The notes beneath the pieces were generated by a model. It made no database searches, had not been told where the DNA came from, and saw only the letters and a program-made list of their open reading frames with translations. A stretch of DNA of 13,952 bases. Origin: JBALVO01 sp036961445 (GTDB taxonomy: Bacteria > Pseudomonadota > Gammaproteobacteria > Pseudomonadales > Halieaceae). Shown piece after piece: positions 1 to 7,637 of this stretch. The position numbers and the translations under genes are program-made. Where the stretch lies: contig JBALVO010000101.1 of assembly GCA_036961445.1 (NCBI GenBank), positions 1 to 13,952 on the forward strand, given 5' to 3'. Every line of letters begins with the position of its first letter. The stretch's first letter is position 1.

Positions 1-170
1 TCTGCCTGGCGCTTCTGGATCTCGTTTTCCAATGACTGTGCCAGCTCAACCTGTATGCCCAGGGTCCATACCAGCAACAGTACAAACACGCCCACAAGGC
101 CGGCCATCAGATCCCCGAAGATCGCCCACACCGGCGTCTCATGGGAGATACCTTCTTCCAATTGTTCCAT
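1..170 (-). CDS. MotB/OmpA-like membrane protein, N-terminal part (runs off the left edge)
   Basis: Only the first 56 residues are visible (MEQLEEGISHETPVWAIFGD...). A short cytoplasmic start is followed by one hydrophobic segment, about residues 14-38, with an acidic residue (D20) at its N-terminal end. This is the plan of MotB, TolR, ExbD and ZorB, where one membrane Asp carries the ion. The helix is followed by a polar, probably helical linker; any periplasmic OmpA-like peptidoglycan-binding domain would lie outside the window. The start codon overlaps the stop of the channel gene as TGATG, and a GAGG sits 7 bases before the ATG, so the two are almost certainly translated together. The likely role is stator partner of the upstream MotA/TolQ-like protein. 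The family call rests on the helix, the Asp and the context; which subfamily it belongs to cannot be decided from this fragment. Confidence 0.82.
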   Translation of the reverse strand, partial: MEQLEEGISHETPVWAIFGDLMAGLVGVFVLLLVWTLGIQVELAQSLENEIQKRQA

Positions 171-1825
171 CAGCTGGCCTCAGCCGGAAGGAGATCGCCT
201 TGGCGATTCAGCTGCTGCAGCTCTTCAAAGACTTCCTTCTGGGACTGCATGGTTTGGTCGATAATTTCCCTGGCCTGCGCCACGTAATAGCCCATTTGCT
301 CGTCGCTGCGCGACGTTGATCTGTCCATTGATTCTTCGACCCGCGCGAGGTTTTCAATCAACTGGTGGTTGGATTCATTGAACAGACTGACGGCCAAGGA
401 AAATGAATCGCCAAGACTGGACATCTCGCTGGCACTGCTGGCGAAGTGTTCGGCCATCTCGGTCACCTTGCTTAGCTCGGAGCCCACCTGGCTTCCGAAC
501 TCCGCGCTTACTTCCTGCAGCATGCCCGCCGATGTTTTAGTCATTTGTTCCAGTGCATCACGCTGTGCCGCGGATGACTGCGCCAAAGACTCTGACAGCG
601 TACTGAGTTGTTCCATGGTGCGGGTGCGTTCCTGCAACAAAGAGTTATCGCGCTCGATATTGTTGGAGATTTCCCGGCGCAGATGCTCGATAACCTCAGC
701 GGCCGCGCGGGGTGTTTCCGACGCGGTTTCAATCAGGCGCGTCATGGGCTGCTCCAGTGCCTGGCCCAGTGTTGCCAGGTGTTCGGCGACCACTCCTTCC
801 AGTCCTGCCATACGCTCAAGGGAAGCCTGGCCGCGATGCTCTTCTTCCTGCCTGAGAGTGCCCAGCTGCGTGCCCATTGTTGCGGTGAGCTGGTCGATGC
901 GATCACCCCAGGAGTTTGAGCTTTGATCGAAAGATGCCAGCAGTGCACCGGTTCCGCGTTCAAACTCCCCGCCAAATTCCTGTAGCTGTTCCTGGGCGGT
1001 GGCACTCAACTGTCGCTGGGTATTTTTGGCTTCTTCGCTGATGCCCGCCATCGCCTCCATTACTATTGGCGCGATGCTCTGGGCGGCAGCGCTCAGTTCC
1101 TGCTGGGTATTTTTGGCCTCTTCGTTGATACCCGNNNNNNNNNNNNNNNNNNNNNNNNNNNNNNNNNNNNNNNNNNNNNNNNNNNNNNNNNNNNNNNNNN
1201 NNNNNNNNNNNNNNNNNNNNNNNNNNNNNNNNNNCTTGCTATCGAGTTGCCGGGTTGCCAGTATTCTGTCGCGGCGACTCAGGGTGGCAATGAGGCCCAG
1301 CATGGCCGATGCAGCCACGCCCGCCACCGAAGTGCCAAAGGCCAGGCTCAGTCCATTTATAGGTGCGGCCAGCCCGGCTCGAATTGCCTGTAGTTCAGTG
1401 GTTCCCTCCAATGCGAAAACAGCGCCTTTTAATGTGTCTACCATGCCAACAAAGGTACCCAGCAATCCCAACATAACCAGCAGGCCAACCAGGTAGGGGG
1501 TGATGACAGGGGCGGGCAGTCCAATGCGTTCACCCTCTATACGCAGGCGCACGGCATTGCGTAACGATGGATGTACGCGTTGCAACCACCGCTCTAGATC
1601 CGTGATTTTTTCTCCGGGTGTTGCCACCGTGTTCGACAGCGCCTGGGCGAGTGTGGTGGTCGCCCGCCGGAACTGCAGTAGCTCGGCAAAACCAAGGGTG
1701 TAAACACAACCGATTACGACAATGACCGTAAGGGCGAGTTTGTCCGAGCCAACGAAAGTTGAGCCCATCCAGATAACGGCGGTGGCACCGAGCAAAAATG
1801 CCGCGACGAAAAGTGATCTATTCAT
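170..1825 (-). CDS. MotA/TolQ/ExbB-like channel protein with DUF802-type repeats and long coiled-coil tail (interrupted by assembly gap)
   Basis: The N-terminal 197 residues before the gap hold four hydrophobic segments, at about 4-24, 30-52, 108-130 and 157-182. The last two carry MotA/TolQ/ExbB signatures: GLLGTFVGMV at 120-129 and FGTSVAGVAAS at 163-173, with T165 where family members place a pore Thr. After the gap come repeats with a 29-residue period (GINEEAKNTQQEL, then GISEEAKNTQRQL), which I read as DUF802. A tail of roughly 300 residues rich in Glu, Gln, Ser and Ala, without prolines in long stretches, looks like coiled coil. The expected role is an ion-conducting inner-membrane motor or force transducer with a large cytoplasmic rod, paired with the MotB-like protein downstream. 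The start ATG lies inside the end of the DUF3348 gene (8-base overlap) and has no ribosome site of its own, which suggests translational coupling. True length is unknown because 100 N fall in the repeats. Alternative: a ZorA-type defence protein. Confidence 0.85.
   Translation of the reverse strand: MNRSLFVAAFLLGATAVIWMGSTFVGSDKLALTVIVVIGCVYTLGFAELLQFRRATTTLAQALSNTVATPGEKITDLERWLQRVHPSLRNAVRLRIEGERIGLPAPVITPYLVGLLVMLGLLGTFVGMVDTLKGAVFALEGTTELQAIRAGLAAPINGLSLAFGTSVAGVAASAMLGLIATLSRRDRILATRQLDSKXXXXXXXXXXXXXXXXXXXXXXXXXXXXXXXXXXGINEEAKNTQQELSAAAQSIAPIVMEAMAGISEEAKNTQRQLSATAQEQLQEFGGEFERGTGALLASFDQSSNSWGDRIDQLTATMGTQLGTLRQEEEHRGQASLERMAGLEGVVAEHLATLGQALEQPMTRLIETASETPRAAAEVIEHLRREISNNIERDNSLLQERTRTMEQLSTLSESLAQSSAAQRDALEQMTKTSAGMLQEVSAEFGSQVGSELSKVTEMAEHFASSASEMSSLGDSFSLAVSLFNESNHQLIENLARVEESMDRSTSRSDEQMGYYVAQAREIIDQTMQSQKEVFEELQQLNRQGDLLPAEAS
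1009..1134 (-). repeat. 87-bp tandem repeat coding for 29-residue DUF802-type units
   Basis: The phrase tatttttggc begins at 1021 and again at 1108, a spacing of 87 bases, with the flanking bases also closely matched. On the coding strand this gives EEAKNTQ(Q/R)(E/Q)LSA(A/T)AQ followed by the spacer SIAPIVMEAMAG. One full copy and one partial copy are visible, and the second runs into the gap, so more copies may be missing. Confidence 0.85.
1135..1234. other. assembly gap (100 N) inside the DUF802-type repeat region
   Basis: Exactly 100 undetermined bases, a common placeholder for a gap of unknown size. It sits at the edge of an 87-bp in-frame repeat, so repeat collapse during assembly is the likely cause. 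Both flanks are open in the same frame when 100 bases are counted, but this has a one-in-three chance of being accidental, and the residue count across it means nothing. Confidence 0.95.
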
Positions 1826-2570
1826 AAGTTGTTTTGTCTATGTCTGCGTTAATGGCTTCAACAAGTCCCAACACCGGTAGTAACCTGGCTTCGGTTTCAG
1901 CCAGCAGTAGTCCCTGCAGGGTCGAGCAAAAGCCCTGCAGCAATTGCATCCACACTTTGTTGGAATCGGACTGGCAGTCTTCGCCCCGGGCATTGTCGTT
2001 AAGTAAATGATCAAAATGTTGTCGTAGCAGGCCAGGTATAACGGCAAAAGATTTTCGCGCGTGCACTGCCAGTGTATTTCCCAGAGCGGTGTCCAGCGCG
2101 GCGAGCTGAGCCAGTTCTGGTGACACACTGGTTGCCATTTCCCTGACCCGTAAATGCAGGCCGCGCACCCTGGCATCTATTTGTGCCTGGTGTGCGGTAT
2201 AAAATGTCAGGTAGGGCGTAAAGGCTTCGGTATTATCTACTGGCCGGGATGCAGCTGGAACCGGTAGCTTGATGCGGGAGGGACCGGCACTGGCTGCGAA
2301 GCTCTTCATAATGGCGTGTAAAATAGAGGTGCGCACTCGCAGGAACTCATCGTTGATTGTTTGTGGTGCCGCTGCTGGCGCTGCCGCAGCGGGCTTGCGG
2401 TATTTGCCGTGGGCACTGGAGATGGTTATCGAATCCGCCAGATCGATCAGTTGCGCCAAACGCTGGGCGAAGTGGCTTTGCGACACCTTGATATCCGTTA
2501 CTGCCAAGTCGGTTAAACAACGGATCAGCCTGGAACCGCTTGGGGTTAAGGGGAAAGAAGCCTGGGTCAT
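1818..2570 (-). CDS. DUF3348-family protein, first gene of the MotA/MotB-like operon
   Basis: A 250-residue soluble protein (MTQASFPLTPSGSRLIRCLT...) with no signal peptide or membrane segment. The N-terminal pattern, with S/T-P-S-G-S-R-L-I-R-x-L near residues 8-18 followed by SHFAQRLAQLIDLADSI, is how I recognise DUF3348. An Ala/Pro linker at about 63-72 separates it from a mostly helical C-terminal part with several His residues. The biochemical role is unknown. Its 8-base overlap with the channel gene ties it to the same complex; a cytoplasmic adaptor or regulator is a guess from position only. A TTG one codon upstream (2573) could also serve as start. I chose the ATG because neither has a clear Shine-Dalgarno sequence. 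Confidence 0.82.
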   Translation of the reverse strand: MTQASFPLTPSGSRLIRCLTDLAVTDIKVSQSHFAQRLAQLIDLADSITISSAHGKYRKPAAAAPAAAPQTINDEFLRVRTSILHAIMKSFAASAGPSRIKLPVPAASRPVDNTEAFTPYLTFYTAHQAQIDARVRGLHLRVREMATSVSPELAQLAALDTALGNTLAVHARKSFAVIPGLLRQHFDHLLNDNARGEDCQSDSNKVWMQLLQGFCSTLQGLLLAETEARLLPVLGLVEAINADIDKTTYE

Positions 2571-2639
2571 CAATAAATACTGAGCAACAACAGGCCTCTG
2601 GATGTCGCAATGTGCGACTCCGTATCCATAAAGTGTAAC

Positions 2640-2653
2640 GCTGATAGATCAGC
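2640..2653. other. short inverted repeat downstream of gcvP
   Basis: GCTGAT AG ATCAGC pairs six bases around a two-base loop, about 27 bases past the gcvP stop on the minus strand and followed there by GTTACACTTTAT. It might help end gcvP transcription, but the stem is short and the T run poor. A second small hairpin, GTCGCA ATG TGCGAC, lies at 2604-2618 in the leader of the DUF3348 gene. I see no convincing promoter in this 109-base gap, so read-through from gcvP into the operon is possible. Confidence 0.3.
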
Positions 2654-2679
2654 AGTTGAGAAACCAGGCAGCACCTCAG

Positions 2680-5592
2680 TTATCCTTGCGCTAGCGGCTC
2701 GGCGTCTTCGCGGTAACTGTCAATGGCCGGACACGCACAGTACAAATTGCGGTCTCCATAGACGTTGTCTACCCTGTTTACCGGAGGCCAGTATTTATAG
2801 CGGCGCAACGAATCTACCGGGTAGGCGGCCTGCTCGCGGGTGTAGGGGTGGTCCCAGTCGTTGGCAGCAGCATCAGCCAGGGTATGCGGCGCATTGCTCA
2901 GCGGGTTGTCGGTGGAGTCCAGTACACCGTCCTGGACGGCGCGAATTTCTTCACGGATGGCGATAAAGGCATCGCAGAAACGATCCAGTTCTGCCAGTGA
3001 CTCTGATTCAGTGGGTTCTATCATCAAGGTGCCGGCCACCGGAAAAGACATAGTCGGAGCGTGGAAGCCGAAGTCGATCAGGCGTTTGGCGATATCCTCT
3101 TCGGTGATACCGCTTTGTTCCTTCAGCGGTCGAATATCGATAATACACTCATGCGCCACGTTGCCGTTGGTGCCGGTATACAAAATGGGATAATGATCCT
3201 GCAGTCGGTGTGCAATATAGTTAGCGTTGAGAATCGCTACTTTACTGGCCAGCGCCAGTCCGGTGCCTCCCATCAGGGCAATGTAGGCCCAGGAAATGGG
3301 GAGTATGGATGCACTGCCAAAAGGCGCGGCGGATACCACGTCATTATTTTCATCCACTCCGGGCACCGGTGACACCGGGTGACTGGGCAGAAACTGCTGC
3401 AGGTGCGCGCCCACGCCGATGGGGCCCATGCCCGGGCCACCGCCACCGTGGGGTATGCAAAACGTTTTGTGCAGGTTCAGGTGAGATACGTCAGCACCAA
3501 ATTTACCCGGCGCGGCGATGCCCACCATGGCGTTGAAGTTGGCCCCGTCTACATAGACCTGACCACCGTATTGATGCACTAGCTCACACAGCTCAATAAT
3601 GGACTCTTCAAATACCCCATGAGTAGAGGGGTAGGTGACCATAATGCAGGCTAAATCGTCGGCATGACGCTGGGCTTTGGTGCGCAGGTCGGCCATATCC
3701 ACATTGCCGTGCTCGTCACACTCCACTATTTCGACCTTCATGCCAGCCAGAGCCGCGCTGGCGGGGTTGGTGCCATGAGCGGAGGAGGGGATCAGGCACA
3801 CGTTGCGCTGCTGGTCACCACGGCTTTCATGGTAGCGGCGAATAGCGAGCAATCCAGCGTACTCGCCCTGAGAACCGGCATTGGGCTGCATGGAGATCGC
3901 ATCGTAACCGGTACACTCCAGCAGCATGTGATCGAGCTCAGCCAGCATTGCCTGGTAGCCAGCGGTCTGCGCAGTCGGTGCGAAGGGATGCAGTCCGGCG
4001 AACTCAGGCCAGGTCACTGACAGCATCTCAGTGGTGGCATTGAGCTTCATGGTGCAACTGCCCAGGGGGATCATGGCGCGGTTCAGAGCGATGTCCTTGT
4101 CTTCCAGGTAACGCATGTAGCGCAGCATTTCAGTTTCTGAATGGTAGTCGTTGAACAGCGGGTGCTGCAGATAATCGACGGCGCGCAGCAGATCTGCAGG
4201 AATGCCGGCATTCTCATCGACCTGGGCGTCCACCTGCTCGGCAGCGGGTGAATTGTCTTTTCCGCTAAAGACCGCCCACAAGGTTTGGACGTCCTCGCGC
4301 GAGGTGGTTTCATCCAGGGATACGCCCACACGATCACTGCCGCTGACACGCAGGTTGATGCCCTGGTCCAGGGCCCGCTGCACGATAGCTTGCTGCTGGT
4401 CGCCCACGGTGAAACTAAGGGTGTCGTAGAAAGTGGTGTTCTCTGCCTTGAAACCGGCATCTTCCAGGCCTTTGGCCAGAACGCAGGTCAGGCGCTGGAT
4501 GCGGGTGGCAATGCGCCGCAGCCCCTCGGGGCCGTGATACATGGCGTAAAACGCGGCCATAATCGCCAGCAGGGCCTGTGCGGTGCAGATGTTACTGGTC
4601 GCTTTCTCCCGGCGGATATGTTGCTCGCGGGTTTGCATGGCCATGCGCAGGGCCTGGTTGCCCCGACGATCGATAGATACCCCGATAATACGCCCGGGAG
4701 TAGAACGCTTGTAAGCGTCGCGGGTCGCAAAGAAGGCTGCATGTGGACCACCAAAGCCCATCGGTACGCCAAAACGCTGGGTGTTGCCCACTACCACGTC
4801 AGCGCCAAGGGAGCCTGGTGACTTGATCATGAGCAGGGCCATGATATCCGCGGCTACGGTAACCAGAGTTTTTGCCTCGTGGGCTTTATCGATTAACGGC
4901 GAGATGTCTTCGAGGTGACCATAAGTCCCCGGATATTGCAGCAGCAGGCCGAACGCTTCGGTGTTGCCCACCAAATCATCAGGCTTGCCCACCAGTACTT
5001 CAATTTCCAGTGCCGCGGCGCGGGTTTTAACCACAGCAATGGTCTGGGGATGACAGTCGTCGGCCACCAGGAAGGTGTTGCAGCGGTTTTTCTTGTTGAC
5101 CCGCTGCAGCAGGGTCATAGCCTCGGCGGCAGCGGTGCCCTCGTCCAGCATGGAAGCGTTGGCCAGTTCCATGCCGGTTAGATCCAGTATCATTTGCTGG
5201 AATGTCAGCAGGGCTTCCAGGCGACCCTGGGAGATTTCCGGCTGATAGGGCGTATAAGCGGTGTACCAGCCCGGGTTCTCCAGGACATTGCGCTGGATAA
5301 CGGGGGGCGTATAAGTGTCGTAATAACCGGTGCCGATATAGGACTTGTTCACGACGTTTTGCTGGGCCAGTCGTCGCAGGCGTGCTATCACCGCCTGTTC
5401 GGTCTGGGCACCCGGTAAATCCATGGCTTGTTCCCGGCGAATAGCAGCAGGTACAGTAGCCTCTATCAGGGCATCGAGGTTGTCGTAACCCATGGCCTGG
5501 GCCATCTCCGTCTGTTGTTTGGCGGTGGGGCCAATGTGGCGCTGGATGAAGTCCGAATGGTTTTCCAGGTCAAACAGGGACTGGCGGGTCAT
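2680..5592 (-). CDS. gcvP: glycine dehydrogenase (decarboxylating), P protein of the glycine cleavage system
   Basis: A 970-residue protein, close to the usual 950-970 of fused bacterial GcvP. It decarboxylates glycine with PLP and passes the aminomethyl group to the lipoyl arm of GcvH in the cytoplasm. The N-terminal half begins with FIQRHIGPT and contains SYIGTGYYDT and the QPEISQGRLEAL block. The C-terminal half holds IPLGSCTMKLN, SAHGTNPASA and the PLP site NLHKTFCIPHGGGGPG, with K709 as the Schiff-base lysine (K706 in E. coli). I chose the ATG at 5592, not the in-frame GTG at 5661: the family starts near this point, and GGAG lies about 8 bases before it. Neither gcvT nor gcvH is adjacent. 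Nothing in the 212-base upstream gap looks like the tandem glycine riboswitch that controls many gcv operons. Confidence 0.97.
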   Translation of the reverse strand: MTRQSLFDLENHSDFIQRHIGPTAKQQTEMAQAMGYDNLDALIEATVPAAIRREQAMDLPGAQTEQAVIARLRRLAQQNVVNKSYIGTGYYDTYTPPVIQRNVLENPGWYTAYTPYQPEISQGRLEALLTFQQMILDLTGMELANASMLDEGTAAAEAMTLLQRVNKKNRCNTFLVADDCHPQTIAVVKTRAAALEIEVLVGKPDDLVGNTEAFGLLLQYPGTYGHLEDISPLIDKAHEAKTLVTVAADIMALLMIKSPGSLGADVVVGNTQRFGVPMGFGGPHAAFFATRDAYKRSTPGRIIGVSIDRRGNQALRMAMQTREQHIRREKATSNICTAQALLAIMAAFYAMYHGPEGLRRIATRIQRLTCVLAKGLEDAGFKAENTTFYDTLSFTVGDQQQAIVQRALDQGINLRVSGSDRVGVSLDETTSREDVQTLWAVFSGKDNSPAAEQVDAQVDENAGIPADLLRAVDYLQHPLFNDYHSETEMLRYMRYLEDKDIALNRAMIPLGSCTMKLNATTEMLSVTWPEFAGLHPFAPTAQTAGYQAMLAELDHMLLECTGYDAISMQPNAGSQGEYAGLLAIRRYHESRGDQQRNVCLIPSSAHGTNPASAALAGMKVEIVECDEHGNVDMADLRTKAQRHADDLACIMVTYPSTHGVFEESIIELCELVHQYGGQVYVDGANFNAMVGIAAPGKFGADVSHLNLHKTFCIPHGGGGPGMGPIGVGAHLQQFLPSHPVSPVPGVDENNDVVSAAPFGSASILPISWAYIALMGGTGLALASKVAILNANYIAHRLQDHYPILYTGTNGNVAHECIIDIRPLKEQSGITEEDIAKRLIDFGFHAPTMSFPVAGTLMIEPTESESLAELDRFCDAFIAIREEIRAVQDGVLDSTDNPLSNAPHTLADAAANDWDHPYTREQAAYPVDSLRRYKYWPPVNRVDNVYGDRNLYCACPAIDSYREDAEPLAQG

Positions 5593-5648
5593 AGATGCTC
5601 CGGCGATTGCCAAACAGGGCGGTTCAGTGGGTGAATTTTGAGGCCGCG

Positions 5649-5678
5649 ATGTTACCAGCACAGGCCCCTTGCGGGCAA
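5649..5678 (-). promoter_or_regulatory. candidate sigma-70 promoter of gcvP
   Basis: On the minus strand TTGCCC (5678-5673) and TAACAT (5654-5649) are 18 bases apart, matching the -35 and -10 consensus at four positions each. The -10 lies about 57 bases before the gcvP ATG, a plausible leader length. Weak evidence from pattern only. Confidence 0.35.
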
Positions 5679-5737
5679 TCTATCGTGCGATTATTGAACA
5701 GCTTGAATTTGTTTCGCGGTGGCTCCTGATGTACCCC

Positions 5738-5771
5738 GATACTTGCCTTTTAGCGGCCAGGCAGGTATCAC
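5738..5771 (+). promoter_or_regulatory. candidate promoter overlapped by an inverted repeat, upstream of the serine hydrolase gene
   Basis: TTGCCT (5743-5748) and TATCAC (5766-5771) are spaced by 17 bases, a modest sigma-70 match. The inverted repeat GATACTTGCC (5738-5747) and GGCAGGTATC (5760-5769), nine of ten bases complementary and the tenth a G-T pair, covers both elements. This is a typical place for a repressor operator. Alternatively it is a hairpin acting as a terminator or leader structure. Confidence 0.38.
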
Positions 5772-5804
5772 TTACGCCCTTTTATGCCATGGGGAGATTA
5801 AATC

Positions 5805-7025
5805 GTGTTGGATATCGTAACGCCAGAGTCAGTTGGGTTGGATAGTGAACAGCTGGCCCGGGTAGGGCAGCACCTGAGCAAGCGCTATGTGGAACCAGGG
5901 AAGATCCCGGGTAGTATCACCCTGGTTGCCCGCCACGGGCAGCCCTGTTACCTGGATGTGCAGGGCCAGCGGGATGTGGAGCGGGGCGCGCCGATGACCG
6001 CTGATTCCATACTGCGGATCTATTCCATGACCAAGCCGGTGACATCACTGGCCCTGATGACGCTGCTGGAGCAGGGCCTGCTTTCGCTGGATGATGACGT
6101 GCACCGCTATATTCCCGCCTGGCGCGGTCTGCGGGTGCGCAAAACCGGCTCATTTCCTTTGTTTGACACGGTGCGCTGCGATCGACACATGACCATTCGC
6201 GATCTGTTTATGCACACCTCCGGGCTGACCTACGATTTTATGCATGCCACTAATATCGATGCAGCCTATCGTCAATTACAGGTGGGGCTGCCCCAGCCTG
6301 GCTATACCCTGCAGCAAATGATCGACCAGTTGGCGCAGTTGCCGTTGGAGTTTTCCCCCGGCGAGCGCTGGAATTATTCCCTGGCGACCGACGTATTGGG
6401 TTATCTGGTGGAGGTGATTAGCGGCCAGAGCCTGCCAGACTATATGCGTTCGGTTATTTTTGAGCCACTGGGCATGGTAGATACCGCATTTGAAATCACA
6501 GCGGACAAGGTCGACCGCTTCGCCTCCTGCTATGAGCGCAACCTGCAAAAGGAGATGGTACTCAATGATGATGGCCAGGACAGCCACTTCGCCAACCGCA
6601 GCTTTTATTCCGGTGGCGGTGGACTGGTGTCCACGGTGCAGGATTACTATCGTTTCTGCCAGATGTTACTGAACGGCGGGACCCTGGACGGCAAACGGAT
6701 TATTGGTTCGCGCACCCTGGAGTTCATGACCAGCAATCATCTGCCCGGTGGTGTCGATATGTCGCAGTTTGCCACTGGCAATTTTAGTGAGACGATCTAT
6801 GAGGGCGTGGGCTTCGGGCTGGGCTTTGCCAATAAAGTGGACCCCGTTGGCAATGGCTATCCGGCATCGGTGGGTAGCTATTTCTGGGGCGGATTGGCCA
6901 GCACGCTATTTTGGGTAGATCCGGCTGAAGAATTGGTGGTGGTGTTTATGACGCAGCTGGTGCCCTCCAGCACGTTTAACTTCAGGGGGCAGCTGGAAAA
7001 CATCATTTACGGCGCTTTGGACTAG
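5805..7025 (+). CDS. serine hydrolase, beta-lactamase class C / family VIII esterase type
   Basis: A 406-residue protein of the beta-lactamase (PF00144) fold. The catalytic SxxK is S74-M-T-K77 (IYSMTKPVTSLALM). The second-motif Tyr is Y191 in WNYSLATDVLGY, giving YSL where penicillin-binding relatives have YxN. The third region is W361-G-G in SYFWGGLAST. LFMHTSGLTY at 134-143 and YSGGGGLVST at 268-277 are also typical of the family. There is no signal peptide, so it is probably cytoplasmic and more likely an ester or amide hydrolase than an antibiotic-resistance enzyme; the substrate cannot be told. The start is GTG with GGGGAG 8 bases upstream. The gene diverges from gcvP, and its TAG overlaps the greB stop. 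Confidence 0.92.
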   Translation: MLDIVTPESVGLDSEQLARVGQHLSKRYVEPGKIPGSITLVARHGQPCYLDVQGQRDVERGAPMTADSILRIYSMTKPVTSLALMTLLEQGLLSLDDDVHRYIPAWRGLRVRKTGSFPLFDTVRCDRHMTIRDLFMHTSGLTYDFMHATNIDAAYRQLQVGLPQPGYTLQQMIDQLAQLPLEFSPGERWNYSLATDVLGYLVEVISGQSLPDYMRSVIFEPLGMVDTAFEITADKVDRFASCYERNLQKEMVLNDDGQDSHFANRSFYSGGGGLVSTVQDYYRFCQMLLNGGTLDGKRIIGSRTLEFMTSNHLPGGVDMSQFATGNFSETIYEGVGFGLGFANKVDPVGNGYPASVGSYFWGGLASTLFWVDPAEELVVVFMTQLVPSSTFNFRGQLENIIYGALD

Positions 7026-7540
7026 GTGGTCGCGGTCGATTCTGGCGAGTAATGAATCGTGGTGACATAGTAGGTCTGCTCGCCTGAGGGGCTGCGTACC
7101 AGGACTTCATCGTCTACCGTCTTGCCCAGTAAAGAGCGTGCCATGGGCGAATCAATGCTGAGTTTGCCGACTGTCAGGTCGAATTCGTCAGGACCGACTA
7201 TGCGCCAGTTTTGCTCAGTGCCGGTTTCGTCCTCCAGAGTGACCCAGGCACCGAAGAAAATTTTGCTGGTGTCACCAGGGGGGCGTTGTACGATCTCGAG
7301 TTCGTCCAGGCGTTTTTGCAAAAAGCGCACCCGGGAATCGATTTCCCGCAGACGCCGCTTGCCATAGATGTAATCGCCATTTTCTGAGCGGTCGCCATTT
7401 TTGGCCGCCTCGTGCACTGCATTGGTGACCACCGGTCGTTCTACCTTCCACAATTGGTGTAGTTCCTGGCGCAGGGCGTGTTCGCCCTCGGGGGTGATAT
7501 AGGTCGATCCGCGCTGGCGTGGTGGTCTGTATCTGCTCAT
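7022..7540 (-). CDS. greB: transcription elongation factor GreB
   Basis: A 172-residue Gre factor. An N-terminal antiparallel coiled coil carries the tip sequence NGDRSENGDYIYGKRRLREID, with D50 and E53 at the positions of the two acidic residues that place Mg2+ in the RNA polymerase secondary channel. The C-terminal FKBP-like domain includes FFGAWVTLED and ISIDSPMARALL-type SIDSPMARSLLG. LREIDSRVRFL and the KIFFGAWV stretch favour GreB over GreA. It stimulates transcript cleavage in backtracked polymerase. An ATG three codons upstream (7549) is possible. I prefer 7540 because homologues begin MSRYRPP; no strong Shine-Dalgarno decides between them. It is convergent with the serine hydrolase gene, with four shared bases. 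Confidence 0.95.
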   Translation of the reverse strand: MSRYRPPRQRGSTYITPEGEHALRQELHQLWKVERPVVTNAVHEAAKNGDRSENGDYIYGKRRLREIDSRVRFLQKRLDELEIVQRPPGDTSKIFFGAWVTLEDETGTEQNWRIVGPDEFDLTVGKLSIDSPMARSLLGKTVDDEVLVRSPSGEQTYYVTTIHYSPESTATT

Positions 7541-7637
7541 GGAGTGCATTGTAACGGTGAATCGCCAGAATCCAATGGACTACTGTGCTCGCTGCTGTTA
7601 GAAATGCCCAATAGTTATGCAATTGAGGATTAGCACG

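Noticed and set aside
369..926. 185-codon plus-strand open frame rich in Ser and Cys
   Set aside because: Antisense to the coiled-coil tail gene; composition is that of a reverse-frame shadow.
1..2570. Complete Zorya defence system
   Set aside because: Only ZorA/ZorB-like architecture is visible; no ZorC or ZorD/ZorE is seen, and DUF3348 is not a known Zorya component.
5593..5804. Glycine riboswitch upstream of gcvP
   Set aside because: The minus strand of this gap shows no tandem conserved aptamer core that I can recognise.
5805..7025. Antibiotic-resistance beta-lactamase
   Set aside because: No signal peptide, YSL instead of YxN, and no KTG-like motif where AmpC has one; an esterase-like hydrolase is the better call.
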